Notes: generated by a model from the sequence alone, not told the origin. A stretch of 64,000 bases of DNA from Chloroflexota bacterium (GCA_029782215.1 JAKOVD010000066.1:35059-99058); one strand, 5' to 3'; shown: positions 1 to 11,174, counted from the first letter of the stretch. Made by a program: numbers and translations.

Positions 1-462
1 CGCTGCAACCGCTGCAACAAGCCCATCTGCACCGAATGTGCGGTGCAGACGCCGGTGGGCTATCGCTGCCGCGAATGCGTGCGCGGCCAACAGGACAAGT
101 TCTATACCGCCAAGGCTTCGAACCAGCTCTTGGCCTACGTGGCGGCAGCGGTAGGGGGACTCGTCCTCGGCGTGATCGGCGGTTTGCTCGGGCTCTTCCT
201 TCCCGGCTTCATCGGCTGGATTGTGGCCTTGTTCGCCGGGCCGGCAGCGGGTGGCGCCCTGGCCGAGGTGGTCTGGCAGGCGGCGGGGCGGAAGCGCTCG
301 CGCAATCTGGATATCATCGTCACTGCCATTGTGCTCGTGGCGGCAGCACTGGTTGGGCTGCCGATCTCGGCCTCGCGCGGGCTCTATGGCCTTATCACCG
401 CCGGTCTGTTCGTCGCCCTGGCCATCAGCACCATCTACGCCCGCACACGCTTCCGCTCCTGA
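1..462 (+). CDS. B-box-type zinc-finger membrane protein (5' end outside window)
   Basis: The frame is open from base 1 to the stop at 460-462, so the start lies upstream of the window. The visible product begins with paired cysteines (RCNRCNKPIC, then CxxC in YRCRECVRG), as in the B-box-like zinc finger found at the N-terminus of bacterial membrane proteins. After it come about four hydrophobic segments rich in Gly, Ala, Leu and Val, and a short basic tail (YARTRFRS). The zinc ribbon is probably cytosolic. Substrate and role are unknown. recN follows after 54 bp on the same strand. The family call is good; the function is not known. Confidence 0.7.
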   Translation, partial: RCNRCNKPICTECAVQTPVGYRCRECVRGQQDKFYTAKASNQLLAYVAAAVGGLVLGVIGGLLGLFLPGFIGWIVALFAGPAAGGALAEVVWQAAGRKRSRNLDIIVTAIVLVAAALVGLPISASRGLYGLITAGLFVALAISTIYARTRFRS

Positions 463-516
463 TGGCGGGTGTGAGCTCCTTCGAGTAGGGCGCTGCGCAC
501 CTCGATCACGGCTGTC

Positions 517-2250
517 ATGTTAAGCGAACTGCGCGTCAAGGATTTCGCCATCATCGATGACCTGCAGCTGCGGTTTCATCCCGGCTTCAGTGTCCTGACA
601 GGCGAAACGGGCGCGGGCAAATCCATCATCATCGACGCCATCGAGCTGCTGTTGGGCACGCGCGCCAGCCAGGACGTGGTGCGCAGCGGCGCTGAGATCG
701 CCAGCATTGAGGGCATGTTTGAGCTGCAGGGCGAGATCGGAGAGCGCATTCGCGCCAGGTTGGCCGCGGACGGCCTGGGCGAGGAAGAATCCCTCTTGAT
801 CCTGGCGCGGGAAGTGCGCCGCGGCGGCCGCAGCGTCGCCCGCGTCAACGGTCGCGCCGTGGCCCAGAATCTGTTGGCCGAGGTGGGGGGACAGCTCATC
901 GACATCCACGGCCAGGGACAGCACCTGTCACTGCTGAACACGCGCTCACACCTGTTCCTGCTCGACGCTTATGCCGGCCTGGATCCGATGCGGGGCGAGC
1001 TGGCGCGCTGGGTCGCGGAGCTGCGGCAGGTGCGCGTTGAGCTGGACAGCCTGCGGCGTGACAGTCGTGAGCTGGCGCGCCGTGTTGACCTGCTCACCTA
1101 TCAGGTGGAAGAGATCGCCGCCGCCGGTCTGCAGGCTGGTGAAGATGAAACCCTGGAGGGTGAGCGCCGCCGTCTGGCCAATGCTGAGATCCTGGCCGGC
1201 CAATCGGCAGCCATCTACCGCTTGCTCAGTGACGGCGACAACGAGATGCCTTCAGCGGTTGACCAGGTGGGTGAGATCGCAGGCCGGCTGGAGAAGCTCA
1301 GCCGCGTGGATCCCGACCTGGGGGCGCTGCAGAACCAGGCCGCCGAAGCGCTCGATCGCTTGAGCGACCTGGCCCGTGCTCTGGCCGATTACAGCGAGAG
1401 CATTGCCTTTGACCCGGAGCGGCTGACCGAGGTAGAAGAGCGGCTGGATCTGATCTACCAGCTCAAGCGCAAGTACGGTGAGAGCATCGCCGAGATCATC
1501 GCCTACGGTCGTGAGGCGCAGGCTGAGTTGGAACGACTGTCTGGCAGTGAAACACGCACATCCGAACTCGAGGCCCATGAGACCCGGCTCCTTCACGTCA
1601 TCGGCGAGCAGGCGGCCCGGCTTTCGGCCGCGCGGAGTGCCGCTTCGCAGGGTCTTGCGCAGACTATCGAGGTGGAGCTGGCCGATCTGCGGATGGGCGG
1701 CACCCGTTTCCAGGTCGAGATCGTGCAGCAGTCCGATCCCCAGGGATGCTTTGCCGGCGACCAGCGCCTGGCCTTTGACGGCACCGGCATCGACCGGGTG
1801 CAGTTCCTGGTGTCGGCGAACCCCGGCGAACCCCTCCGCCCCCTGGCCAGGGTGGCCAGCGGCGGCGAGACCGCCCGCCTGATGCTGGCCCTCAAAGAGG
1901 TGCTCTCACGTGCGGACGCCACGCCGACGCTCATCTTTGACGAGATCGACCAGGGTATCGGCGGTCGCGTGGGCACGATTGTCGGGCGCAAGCTGGCGGC
2001 GCTTGCCCGTGATCATCAGGTACTCTGTGTCACCCACCTGGCGCAGATTGCCGCCTATGGCGATTGTCACCTGGCGGTGCAGAAGCTGGTGGACGGCGAC
2101 CGCACCGTGACGCGCCTCCATGAGCTGGCCGGTCCGCAACGCGTCCAGGAATTGGCCGCCATGCTGGGAACGTTGACCGAAGCGGGACGGCAATCGGCGG
2201 AGGAGCTTCTGGGAGAAGTGGATCAGTATCGCCAGACAGCAGAGGGATGA
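517..2250 (+). CDS. recN: DNA repair protein RecN
   Basis: A 577-residue SMC-like ATPase of normal length for RecN, which acts early in recombinational repair of double-strand breaks. The Walker A motif GETGAGKS is at about residues 29-36. A long central coiled coil follows, rich in Arg, Glu, Leu and Ala (about 150-380). The ABC signature (ASGGETARL) is at about 446 and the Walker B region (LIFDEIDQGIGG) at about 470. The ATG at 517 gives the canonical start MLSELRVKDFAIID. Other repair genes in the window (radA, nth, uvrC) are not linked to it in an operon. Confidence 0.97.
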   Translation: MLSELRVKDFAIIDDLQLRFHPGFSVLTGETGAGKSIIIDAIELLLGTRASQDVVRSGAEIASIEGMFELQGEIGERIRARLAADGLGEEESLLILAREVRRGGRSVARVNGRAVAQNLLAEVGGQLIDIHGQGQHLSLLNTRSHLFLLDAYAGLDPMRGELARWVAELRQVRVELDSLRRDSRELARRVDLLTYQVEEIAAAGLQAGEDETLEGERRRLANAEILAGQSAAIYRLLSDGDNEMPSAVDQVGEIAGRLEKLSRVDPDLGALQNQAAEALDRLSDLARALADYSESIAFDPERLTEVEERLDLIYQLKRKYGESIAEIIAYGREAQAELERLSGSETRTSELEAHETRLLHVIGEQAARLSAARSAASQGLAQTIEVELADLRMGGTRFQVEIVQQSDPQGCFAGDQRLAFDGTGIDRVQFLVSANPGEPLRPLARVASGGETARLMLALKEVLSRADATPTLIFDEIDQGIGGRVGTIVGRKLAALARDHQVLCVTHLAQIAAYGDCHLAVQKLVDGDRTVTRLHELAGPQRVQELAAMLGTLTEAGRQSAEELLGEVDQYRQTAEG

Positions 2251-2282
2251 CGGCCAACGCGCAAGCAGGGACGGTGTGCGCG

Positions 2283-2313
2283 TTGCCATCTGGCAATCGT
2301 GCGGTGCTATAAT
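2283..2313 (+). promoter_or_regulatory. Extended -10 promoter upstream of the 68-aa protein
   Basis: TGCTATAAT at 2305-2313 is a perfect -10 hexamer with an extended TGn. TTGCCA at 2283-2288 is a possible -35, but the 19-bp spacer is long. It lies just after recN and would give a leader of about 60 nt before the ATG at 2378. Confidence 0.6.
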
Positions 2314-2377
2314 CGGCATAAAGACGGCGTTCACGCTGCAAGCTATTCATTCTCTCCTGTAATTCTGTGAGGCCGAG

Positions 2378-2584
2378 ATGACTCAACAGATGTTGTGGAC
2401 CACACTCTATGTTGACAGTATTGACCGTCGGGATTGGATCGCACGTGCGACCAGGGCGCTGTCGATCAATGGGGTTGACAAGATCATTCCCGATGCGCAC
2501 AGCGGGCAGGTACGGGTTCGCTACAATCCGGATACGGTGACATCCTTCCAGCTCAGCGCGCACCTGCGCGCCTCCGGCCTGTAG
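2378..2584 (+). CDS. Small HMA-like protein without the metal-binding CxxC
   Basis: A 68-residue protein. Its pattern (strand, helix, strand ending in VRYNPDTVTSFQLSAHLRASGL) resembles the ferredoxin-like fold of heavy-metal-associated (HMA) domains, whose second half often reads VxYDPxxxs.exl...i...G. No cysteines are present, so copper-type binding is unlikely. A GAGG stretch precedes the ATG by about 8 nt and a strong extended -10 promoter lies upstream. The HMA resemblance is inference; the reading frame itself is credible. Confidence 0.6.
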   Translation: MTQQMLWTTLYVDSIDRRDWIARATRALSINGVDKIIPDAHSGQVRVRYNPDTVTSFQLSAHLRASGL

Positions 2585-2731
2585 CGCCGTCTGGGCTTGC
2601 CTGAGGGACCAGCGCCGCCTGTGGATAGGGCGGCGCTTTCGTTGTCTGCGCCCGGCTCTGAAACCCACAGGGGCGTCCGTTCGTAATGCCCATCAGAAAC
2701 ACATGCAGCCATCCCTTGAGGAGTCCGTGCC

Positions 2732-3004
2732 ATGACAACGAAGCGTCTCTACCGTCCCCGCAACGATCGCATGATCGCCGGCGTTTGCGCCGGGATCGGC
2801 AACTATCTAAACATCGATCCGACCCTCATCCGGCTGGGTCTCCTATTGCTCGCCATCTGGGGCGGCGGCGGCATTCTTGCCTACATCATCGCCTGGGTCG
2901 TGATCCCCGAGGAACCCTTGCCATCGCCCACGAGCGATCTGATGATGCCGGGCCAGGCGCCCATGCCGCCCTCCGCGCCGCAGCCGCCGGCTGACCAGGC
3001 GTAG
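2732..3004 (+). CDS. PspC domain protein
   Basis: A 90-residue protein with the PspC domain: LYRPRNDRMIAGVCAGIGNYLNIDPTLIRL, then one strongly hydrophobic membrane segment (LLLLAIWGGGGILAYIIAWVVIPEE). A proline-rich tail ends the protein. PspC proteins sit in the inner membrane and take part in envelope-stress signalling, though stand-alone copies in this lineage have no assigned partner. The ATG at 2732 follows a GAGGAG ribosome-binding site. No pspA or toast-rack partner gene is adjacent. Confidence 0.88.
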   Translation: MTTKRLYRPRNDRMIAGVCAGIGNYLNIDPTLIRLGLLLLAIWGGGGILAYIIAWVVIPEEPLPSPTSDLMMPGQAPMPPSAPQPPADQA

Positions 3005-3055
3005 GATCTGGCCAACCACGCTCCCTTCCTGGCGGGGCAAGTGCATTGAGGATAG

Positions 3056-3091
3056 CGAGGACCGCCTCTCGTTCCGGGACGGCGGTCCTCG
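3056..3091. terminator. Hairpin after the PspC gene
   Basis: An 11-bp inverted repeat (CGAGGACCGCC at 3056-3066 with GGCGGTCCTCG at 3081-3091, 14-nt loop) lies 50 bp past the PspC stop. No T-run follows, so it may be a processing or pausing structure rather than a classical intrinsic terminator. Confidence 0.5.
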
Positions 3092-3113
3092 TCGCGTGAG
3101 AGCGGGTCTGTGC

Positions 3114-3142
3114 TTGGTCGCCGCTGTGGCCTTTGCTACACT
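3114..3142 (+). promoter_or_regulatory. Promoter of the alpha/beta hydrolase gene
   Basis: TTGGTC (3114-3119), a 17-bp spacer and TACACT (3137-3142) preceded by TGC, an extended -10. It would drive the gene starting at 3192. Confidence 0.55.
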
Positions 3143-3191
3143 GCTGGCGCTACCTTAGCGCCAGGTTTTTGCCCGCAAGGGGAGAATCACC

Positions 3192-3971
3192 ATGTCCTAC
3201 GCACCTGTTCAGAACCAGCGACTGCACTACAGCGAACATCGAGATGACCTGGCGCAGCAGCGCCCTCCCCTGGTTTTGGTGCATGGCGCCGGCATGAGCC
3301 TGATGAGCTGGCCTCCCGGCCTCCGGCGGCTGGCGAACCATGACGTCTACGCCCTTGATCTTCCCGGCCACGGGCGCTCCCAGGGACCCGGCCGCGACAG
3401 CATCGGCGGCTACGTGGAGGTCTTGTCCTCCTGGGCGGCGATGCTCAAGCTCCCGCCTTTTGTGCTGGCAGGTCATTCGATGGGAGGGGCGATCGCCCTG
3501 CAGTTTGCCCTACGCTATCCGCAACACCTGTGTGGGCTCGTTCTGGCTGCGACCGGCGCTCGCCTGCGTGTGGCGCCCGCCATTCTCGACAACGTGCGCA
3601 CGCAGCCATCGCTGGTGGCGGCGCAGCTCGTCGAGTGGGTGCATGGGCCCAGGGCCACCCCAGAGCAAAAACGTCACTATCTGCGACACCTGCAGACCGT
3701 CGACCTCGACGTCTTCTATGGCGACTGGGTCGCCTGCAATGCTTTCGATGTGCGCGAGAGCCTGCCCGATTGCCAGACCCCCGCACTCGTCCTGGCCGGC
3801 ACGCGGGATGTCATGACCCCCCCTGCCGGTGCGACCTATCTCGCCGAACAACTCCCCAACGCCGACCTGAAGTGGTTCGAGGGCGCCGGACACATGCTCA
3901 TGATCGAGCAGCCAGAGCAGGTGACCGCAACGATTGCCGGGTTCATGGATCAACGGCGGGGCAACTCATAG
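3192..3971 (+). CDS. Alpha/beta-fold hydrolase
   Basis: A 259-residue single-domain hydrolase of standard length. Visible landmarks are the oxyanion segment VLVHGAGMS, the nucleophile elbow GHSMGG (Ser near residue 97), the acid in AGTRDVMTPP and the catalytic His in GAGHMLMIEQPE near the C-terminus, so the triad is complete. A short helical cap lies between the nucleophile and the acid. No signal peptide, so probably cytosolic. GGGGAG lies 8 nt before the ATG. The substrate cannot be told from sequence; esterase, lipase and ring-cleavage-product hydrolase activities all share this pattern. Confidence 0.88.
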   Translation: MSYAPVQNQRLHYSEHRDDLAQQRPPLVLVHGAGMSLMSWPPGLRRLANHDVYALDLPGHGRSQGPGRDSIGGYVEVLSSWAAMLKLPPFVLAGHSMGGAIALQFALRYPQHLCGLVLAATGARLRVAPAILDNVRTQPSLVAAQLVEWVHGPRATPEQKRHYLRHLQTVDLDVFYGDWVACNAFDVRESLPDCQTPALVLAGTRDVMTPPAGATYLAEQLPNADLKWFEGAGHMLMIEQPEQVTATIAGFMDQRRGNS

Positions 3972-4006
3972 AAATTCGATGGCTATCTGCACGCGGCGTT
4001 CGACGG

Positions 4007-4041
4007 TCTGACGACTGCCGTCTGACGCCTGACGGCTGAGA
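4007..4041. repeat. Heptad repeat array, CTGACG class
   Basis: Five 7-bp units in perfect phase: TCTGACG, ACTGCCG, TCTGACG, CCTGACG, GCTGAGA. It lies 36 bp past the hydrolase stop, in the gap before the MarR gene. The same class recurs at 21706-21753. Confidence 0.75.
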
Positions 4042-4080
4042 TTGTAAGCTGATTGCAAGGTTGGGGGTATTGAGAAAATG

Positions 4081-4095
4081 TTATGTGGGTCATAA
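4081..4095. promoter_or_regulatory. Candidate MarR operator (short dyad)
   Basis: TTATG-5-CATAA forms a 15-bp dyad in an unusually AT-rich stretch 115 bp before the MarR gene. MarR dimers usually bind short palindromes near their own promoter. The assignment rests only on symmetry and position. The rest of the 239-bp gap 3972-4210 shows only the heptad array. Confidence 0.35.
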
Positions 4096-4210
4096 AATTT
4101 GGAGTGGAAATCTTCGTCGATGTTCTTAGTTGCGTCGCCTGCAAAACCTGCCCGAGACGGCTAAGAGCAGGCTAGTCGACTTCGTCTGCACGAGCAAAGG
4201 GTTGGTACCT

Positions 4211-4738
4211 ATGTTCTCTGGCAATATTCGCGGCCAAACGCCCCCTCATTCCGGTCTTCACCAGCCCTCTGGTAGTCGCCTGGCTGCCGAACGGCAGGCG
4301 CTGCGCCACAAGCTGATGCAGCTTAACTGGCTCCAGCACCGCCGGTTCGCCCAGGACCTGGCGGACCTGGACATCACGGTGCCGCAGTTCTACACCCTGA
4401 ACGCCCTGGTCGAGCTGGGCGGCTCCAGCACCATGGGCGTGCTGTCCCGGCAGGTGATGCAGGTCTCGGCCACCATGACCGGCATCATCGATCGCCTGGT
4501 GCGCGATGGCCTGGTCCAGCGTTCACGCAGCGACGAGGACCGCCGCTCCGTGCATGTCGAGATCACGCCGGCGGGCCGGCAGTTGGTGACCCAGGCCTGG
4601 GAGCGGGCGTTCGGCGGCATGGAAGATGCCCTGAGCGATATGTCACAGGCGGAATTGCATCGCGCACAATCCGTGCTCGATGCCCTGGTGACGATGATGG
4701 AAGGCGCCCAAACCTCCGATCCCCCCGCGACGACCTGA
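4211..4738 (+). CDS. MarR-family transcriptional regulator
   Basis: A 175-residue protein counted from the ATG at 4211; a TTG-started extension to 4130 is possible but runs through AT-rich regulatory-looking DNA. The winged helix-turn-helix spans about residues 55-130. It includes the recognition region STMGVLSRQVMQVSATMTGIIDRL and the wing signature VQRSRSDEDRRSVHVEITPAGRQL, diagnostic for MarR. Helices on both sides would form the dimer interface. Its target is unknown; neither neighbour is an efflux pump or an obvious catabolic gene. It converges on rdgB. Confidence 0.9.
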   Translation: MFSGNIRGQTPPHSGLHQPSGSRLAAERQALRHKLMQLNWLQHRRFAQDLADLDITVPQFYTLNALVELGGSSTMGVLSRQVMQVSATMTGIIDRLVRDGLVQRSRSDEDRRSVHVEITPAGRQLVTQAWERAFGGMEDALSDMSQAELHRAQSVLDALVTMMEGAQTSDPPATT

Positions 4739-4759
4739 TTATCTCCCTCCCTCTGTGAG

Positions 4760-4797
4760 CCATGACGGTGCTTCTGGACCCAGGAGCGCCGTCATGG
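4760..4797. terminator. Shared hairpin between convergent marR-like gene and rdgB
   Basis: CCATGACGG (4760-4768) pairs with CCGTCATGG (4789-4797), extended inside by GCT/AGC. It sits in the 80-bp gap between two convergent genes, where it could stop transcription in both directions. Confidence 0.6.
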
Positions 4798-4818
4798 TGT
4801 TCTTGGCGTCTGTGCGTC

Positions 4819-5439
4819 TCACTGGCTGGCGCTTGCCAGCCACTGCTCCAGGAGCACTCGTGCCTGTCTTGCCGCTCTTCCGCGGTGGCTGATGGTGTGT
4901 TTCTCATCAGGGGTGAGTTGGGCGTAAGTCAGCCCGGTCTCGGGGAGATAGAAGACCGGGTCATAGCCGAAACCGCCGGACCCGGCAGGCCGGTCGGCTA
5001 TCACGCCTGGACAGGAGCCGCTTGCCGTAAGGGCCCGGCCGTCGGGCCAGGCTAGGGCCACCACGCAGCGGAACATCGCCGTCCGTTTCTCGATGGGGAC
5101 GCCCTTGAGCCGGTCCAGCAGGATACGCACCCGATCCTCATCGGTTGCCTCGGGTCCGGCATGGCGCGCCGAGGCGATCCCCGGCCATCCGTCCAGATAG
5201 TCCACCTCCAGCCCGCTGTCGTCAGCCCAGGTGAGCAGGCCCGTGGCGTGCGCGTAGGCGCTGGCCTTCAGGATGGCGTTGGCCTCGAAGGTGTCGCCAT
5301 CCTCGTCGGCCTCGAACGTGATACCCTCGGCATCCAGCCAGGTGACCTCGACGGGCAGGTCGGCCAGCAGCTCCCGATACTCTCTTGCTTTGCCGGGATT
5401 GTGTGTTGCCACCAGCAGTCTGATCTTCGGTTGCGTCAA
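4819..5439 (-). CDS. rdgB: Non-canonical purine NTP pyrophosphatase (RdgB/HAM1)
   Basis: A 206-residue HAM1-family enzyme that hydrolyses XTP, ITP and dITP to monophosphates, keeping deaminated purines out of nucleic acids. Family motifs are complete: ATHNPGKAREY at the N-terminus, DDSGLEVDYLDGWPGIASARHAG in the middle, GSGGFGYDPVFYLPE and DEKHTISHRGRA near the C-terminus. The start is a TTG at 5439, supported by GGAGG six bases upstream; no in-frame ATG or GTG lies near. It is divergent from prs, another nucleotide-metabolism gene. Confidence 0.96.
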   Translation of the reverse strand: MTQPKIRLLVATHNPGKAREYRELLADLPVEVTWLDAEGITFEADEDGDTFEANAILKASAYAHATGLLTWADDSGLEVDYLDGWPGIASARHAGPEATDEDRVRILLDRLKGVPIEKRTAMFRCVVALAWPDGRALTASGSCPGVIADRPAGSGGFGYDPVFYLPETGLTYAQLTPDEKHTISHRGRAARQARVLLEQWLASASQ

Positions 5440-5469
5440 AAAATCCTCCAGGCTGAACGCGTTTCAGGT

Positions 5470-5499
5470 TTGGGCAGGGCACGAATCGTACCATATAAT
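5470..5499 (+). promoter_or_regulatory. Probable prs promoter
   Basis: A perfect TATAAT at 5494-5499 lies 50 bp before the prs ATG; a weak TTGGGC at 5470-5475 sits 18 bp upstream of it. Confidence 0.5.
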
Positions 5500-5548
5500 G
5501 ATCGCTTGGCCAATGCCTTTGCGGATGTGCCAGTGGACATAAGTTATC

Positions 5549-6502
5549 ATGTCGTACAATCGTCACGCACTGCGAATTTTCTCTGGTTCTGCGAATCGCT
5601 CCCTCGCCGAAGAGGTTGCGCTCGATCTGAACATCCCCCTGGGACGGTGCACAACGCTTCAACTGCCTGATTCGGAGATTCACGTTTCCGTCGACGAATT
5701 GGTGCGTGATGACGATGTGTTCTTCATCCAGCCCTGTTCGCACCCGGTGAATGACCACTTGATGGAACTGCTGCTTTACGTCGACGCCTTTCGGCGGGCG
5801 TCCGCGCACACGATCAACGTCGTCGTTCCCTACTTTCCCTATGCGCGCCAGGAACGCATGGCTCACGGGCGGGAGGCCATCAGCGCTCGGGCCGTCGCCA
5901 CGATGCTGGAGACGATGCGGGCGTCCCGTGTGATCTACGTGGACATCCACGCCGAGGCCACACAGGGGTTCTTCACCATTCCGGTCGATCCGCTGTCTGC
6001 CATGACGGTTTTCGCGGCCTACTTCCGCGAGCTGAATCTGACGGATCCGGTCGTGGTCGCCCCTGACGTGGGGCGCGCGAAGCTTGCCGGCCGCTTCGCC
6101 CAGCTTCTCGGGCTGGACCTGGTGCTTATGCACAAGCGCCGGCTGACCCCGGAGATCGTGGAGACCGTCGCCATCGGCGATATCGAAGGCAGGACCCCCG
6201 TGGTGTTCGATGACATCATCGCCGGCGGCAGTGTGCTCAAGCAGGTTGACGCGCTCGTGGACAAGGGCGCCCGGCCTGAGATCTACCTGGCCATTACCCA
6301 TCCGGTGCTGTTGCCCAGCGCTCTCCCCTACCTGGATGCGCCTCATATCCGGCAGCTTGTGGTGACCAACACCATTGCTTTGCCGGAGGAGAAGCACCAT
6401 CCCAAGCTCAAAGTCCTGTCCGTCGCGCCCCTCCTGGCCGAGGCCATCTCGCGCATCCACGGCGGCGAATCGATGGGACCCCTGCTCAAACACCTCAGCT
6501 AA
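5549..6502 (+). CDS. prs: Ribose-phosphate pyrophosphokinase (PRPP synthetase)
   Basis: A 317-residue enzyme of normal length that makes PRPP from ribose 5-phosphate and ATP for nucleotide, His and Trp synthesis. It has the N-terminal [14 protein letters not shown], the [14 protein letters not shown] stretch, [11 protein letters not shown], the catalytic-flexible-loop neighbourhood [11 protein letters not shown] near residue 132 and the PRPP loop [13 protein letters not shown] near 220. The loop differs somewhat from the usual DDxIDTxGT, and the body looks like a divergent Prs, but all domains are present. A bactofilin gene follows after 62 bp. Confidence 0.93.
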   Translation: MSYNRHALRIFSGSANRSLAEEVALDLNIPLGRCTTLQLPDSEIHVSVDELVRDDDVFFIQPCSHPVNDHLMELLLYVDAFRRASAHTINVVVPYFPYARQERMAHGREAISARAVATMLETMRASRVIYVDIHAEATQGFFTIPVDPLSAMTVFAAYFRELNLTDPVVVAPDVGRAKLAGRFAQLLGLDLVLMHKRRLTPEIVETVAIGDIEGRTPVVFDDIIAGGSVLKQVDALVDKGARPEIYLAITHPVLLPSALPYLDAPHIRQLVVTNTIALPEEKHHPKLKVLSVAPLLAEAISRIHGGESMGPLLKHLS

Positions 6503-6564
6503 TCCTGAGCGGCTGGTGCTGCCTTTTCTGCCCCAGCACGCCAACCTTGCGGAGTTACTTTCAA

Positions 6565-6993
6565 ATGCTACGGCGCGAACGTCGTCCTGAACCCGACAGA
6601 ATCGAAGTCACCATCGGTATGCATGCCACCCTGCGCGGCGAGATCAAGTGCGAGGGAACGGTGCGAATCGATGGCATTGTCGAAGAAGGCAGGATCGAAA
6701 CGCTGGGCAATATCATTATCGGACCCGAAGCACGCGTTCTGGCGGACGTTAAGGCCGACACGGTTTCGGTGTCCGGCGCCTACAAGGGCACTCTCGATGC
6801 AAACCGCGTCGAGCTGTTGGAAGGGGGGCGTATGTGGGGTGTGATCCGGGTGGTTTCCTTCCTGCTTGATGAAGGCGCCTATCTGCACGGCGAGCTTGTG
6901 ATGCAGGGTGAGGGCACAGAGCCCGCAGAACCCTGGGAAACGCCCGAGTCGACTGATCCGGCGGCGAAGCCGCCGCCTGCCAAAGCCAAATAG
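6565..6993 (+). CDS. Bactofilin family cytoskeletal protein
   Basis: A 142-residue bactofilin (DUF583). The core from about residue 15 to 110 is a run of short beta-helix turns with regular hydrophobic spacing (GMHATLRGEIKCEGTVRIDGIVEEGRIE, then VLADVKADTVSVSGAYKGTLDANRVELL). Bactofilins polymerise into nucleotide-free filaments that scaffold envelope or cell-division machinery. The tail is Pro, Ala and Lys rich. The ATG at 6565 is preferred because GGAG lies 11 nt upstream; a TTG at 6547 is the in-frame alternative. No peptidase or other usual partner is adjacent. Confidence 0.9.
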   Translation: MLRRERRPEPDRIEVTIGMHATLRGEIKCEGTVRIDGIVEEGRIETLGNIIIGPEARVLADVKADTVSVSGAYKGTLDANRVELLEGGRMWGVIRVVSFLLDEGAYLHGELVMQGEGTEPAEPWETPESTDPAAKPPPAKAK

Positions 6994-7051
6994 CGGCGCT
7001 AGCCGCCGCCGGTCGGCTCCCGGGATGCCTGCGGCGCTGCTCGTCTTTTGT

Positions 7052-8431
7052 CTAGCGCACCAGCCCGGCCTCAATGGCCTGGGCCAGTGAGCGCGCCTGG
7101 ATGATCTGCAGGCCCTCGGGCAGCGTGTCAGCTGCAGCCCGCCGCTTGGGCAAGGGGGGGATGATGGCCTGCGTGAAACCTAACTGTTGGGCTTCCCCAA
7201 GCCGTCGCGCCAACTGGCTGACCGAGCGCAGCTCGCCGCTGAGGCCGATTTCGCCAATGGCCACCAGGTCAGCGGCAACCGGCCGGTTATGGACGCTGGA
7301 GGCGATGGCCAGGGCGATGGCCAGGTCGCTGGCTGGTTCGGCGATCTTGAGGCCGCCGATGACGTTCACAAACACGTCCTGATCGGCCAGCCGCAGGCCC
7401 ACGCGCTTGGACAGAACGGCTGTGACCAGGAGCAGGCGGGTCATGTCCACGCCATTGGCCGTGCGTCGCGGCTGCGGAAACGATGTCGTCGATGCCAGCG
7501 CCTGCACTTCCACCAGCAGGGGGCGTGTGCCCTCCATAGGCACGGCAATGGCGCTGCCGGAAGCATTGGGCAGCCTTTCGGCCAGGAACACCTGCGAGGG
7601 ATTGGCCACCTCGGCCATGCCCTCGGCGTTCATCTCGAAGACACCTACCTCATTGGTCGAGCCAAAGCGATTCTTGACCGAGCGCAGCAGCCGGTAGCTG
7701 TGGAAGCGATCGCCTTCCAGGTAGAGCACGGTGTCGACCATGTGCTCAAGCACCCGCGGCCCGGCGATGATCCCTTCCTTGGTCACATGTCCGACCAGGA
7801 ACAAGGGGATATTGGAGGACTTGGCCATGCGCAGCAGCGCCGCTGCGCTCTCGCGCACCTGGGTGATGCTGCCGGCGCTGCTCTGAACGGCATCGAGCTG
7901 TACGGCCTGAATGGAGTCGACGATGATCAGACCGGGCTGGAGCTGCTCTGCCTGGGCAAGGACATTGTCCACGTTGACGTCTGCCAGCAGATAGAGGTAG
8001 GGTGAGTTCAACCCCAGGCGCAGGGCCCTGCGCTTGATCTGATGGGCCGATTCCTCGCCGCTGACGTAGAGCACCTTGCGCCCTCCCGCCGCCACGGCTG
8101 CCGCCACCTGGATGAGCAGGGTGCTCTTGCCGATACCGGGGTCGCCGCTGATGAGCACGCCACTGCCGGGGACGATTCCCCCTCCCAGCACCCGCATCAG
8201 CTCGTTCATGGGCAGGGGAATGCGTTCGCCGCTGTCCAGGGGAATGTCCGGCAGGGCCAGGGCCACCGTCGAGCTGGAAGGCAGCAGGCTGCGATCACCC
8301 TTGGGCGACGCCTGCTCGATCTGCTCCTCGAGGGTGTTCCATTCCCCGCACTTGGGGCAGCGCCCGGCCCACTTGGCCTGGCTGTGCCCGCATTGCTGGC
8401 AGACGTATTGGACGTGGACTTTGGGTGGCAT
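7052..8431 (-). CDS. radA: DNA repair protein RadA (Sms)
   Basis: A 459-residue RadA, the RecA-like helicase that processes recombination intermediates. The N-terminal C4 zinc finger (YVCQQCGHSQAKWAGRCPKCGEW) is followed by the RecA core with Walker A GDPGIGKST near residue 92 and the RadA-specific KNRFGSTNEVG motif near 250. The C-terminal third is the Lon-protease-like domain (VGLRLADQDVFVNVIGGLKIAEPASDLAIALAIASS). The ATG at 8431 is used; a GTG nine bases upstream is possible. It is transcribed from its own promoter after the clpC terminator. Confidence 0.96.
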   Translation of the reverse strand: MPPKVHVQYVCQQCGHSQAKWAGRCPKCGEWNTLEEQIEQASPKGDRSLLPSSSTVALALPDIPLDSGERIPLPMNELMRVLGGGIVPGSGVLISGDPGIGKSTLLIQVAAAVAAGGRKVLYVSGEESAHQIKRRALRLGLNSPYLYLLADVNVDNVLAQAEQLQPGLIIVDSIQAVQLDAVQSSAGSITQVRESAAALLRMAKSSNIPLFLVGHVTKEGIIAGPRVLEHMVDTVLYLEGDRFHSYRLLRSVKNRFGSTNEVGVFEMNAEGMAEVANPSQVFLAERLPNASGSAIAVPMEGTRPLLVEVQALASTTSFPQPRRTANGVDMTRLLLVTAVLSKRVGLRLADQDVFVNVIGGLKIAEPASDLAIALAIASSVHNRPVAADLVAIGEIGLSGELRSVSQLARRLGEAQQLGFTQAIIPPLPKRRAAADTLPEGLQIIQARSLAQAIEAGLVR

Positions 8432-8490
8432 GGGCGTCACGCGAAACAGGGCAACATCAGGATTAGCTCATTTGTTCGATCTTGCCTTTC

Positions 8491-8519
8491 ATTGTAGCCA
8501 GCCGGGGCGGCGACGTCAA
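8491..8519 (-). promoter_or_regulatory. radA promoter
   Basis: On the minus strand TTGACG (8519-8514), a 17-bp spacer and TACAAT (8496-8491) make a near-consensus promoter, the best in the window. It sits between the clpC terminator and radA. Confidence 0.75.
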
Positions 8520-8563
8520 AAGGCGCCGAGCGTGCTTCACCGTGTTGGAGAACGGTTCCGGCG

Positions 8564-8601
8564 CAAAAAGAACGCCGGTCCCACAGCGGGATCGGCGTTC
8601 T
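8564..8601 (-). terminator. clpC intrinsic terminator
   Basis: On the minus strand an 8-bp stem (GAACGCCG with CGGCGTTC; plus-strand 8570-8577 and 8593-8600) is followed at once by five T, 20 bp after the clpC stop. Confidence 0.85.
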
Positions 8602-8622
8602 TGGCTGGACATTGGGTTGGGA

Positions 8623-11121
<2,499 letters not shown>

Positions 11122-11174
11122 TGCTGTGTTCCTCGGGGTTGAGAAGCGGATTGCCGGCTGAGCGATCCCTGCCG

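Noticed and set aside
4130..4210. TTG start at 4130 for the MarR regulator
   Set aside because: The extra 27 residues do not resemble MarR and derive from AT-rich upstream DNA.
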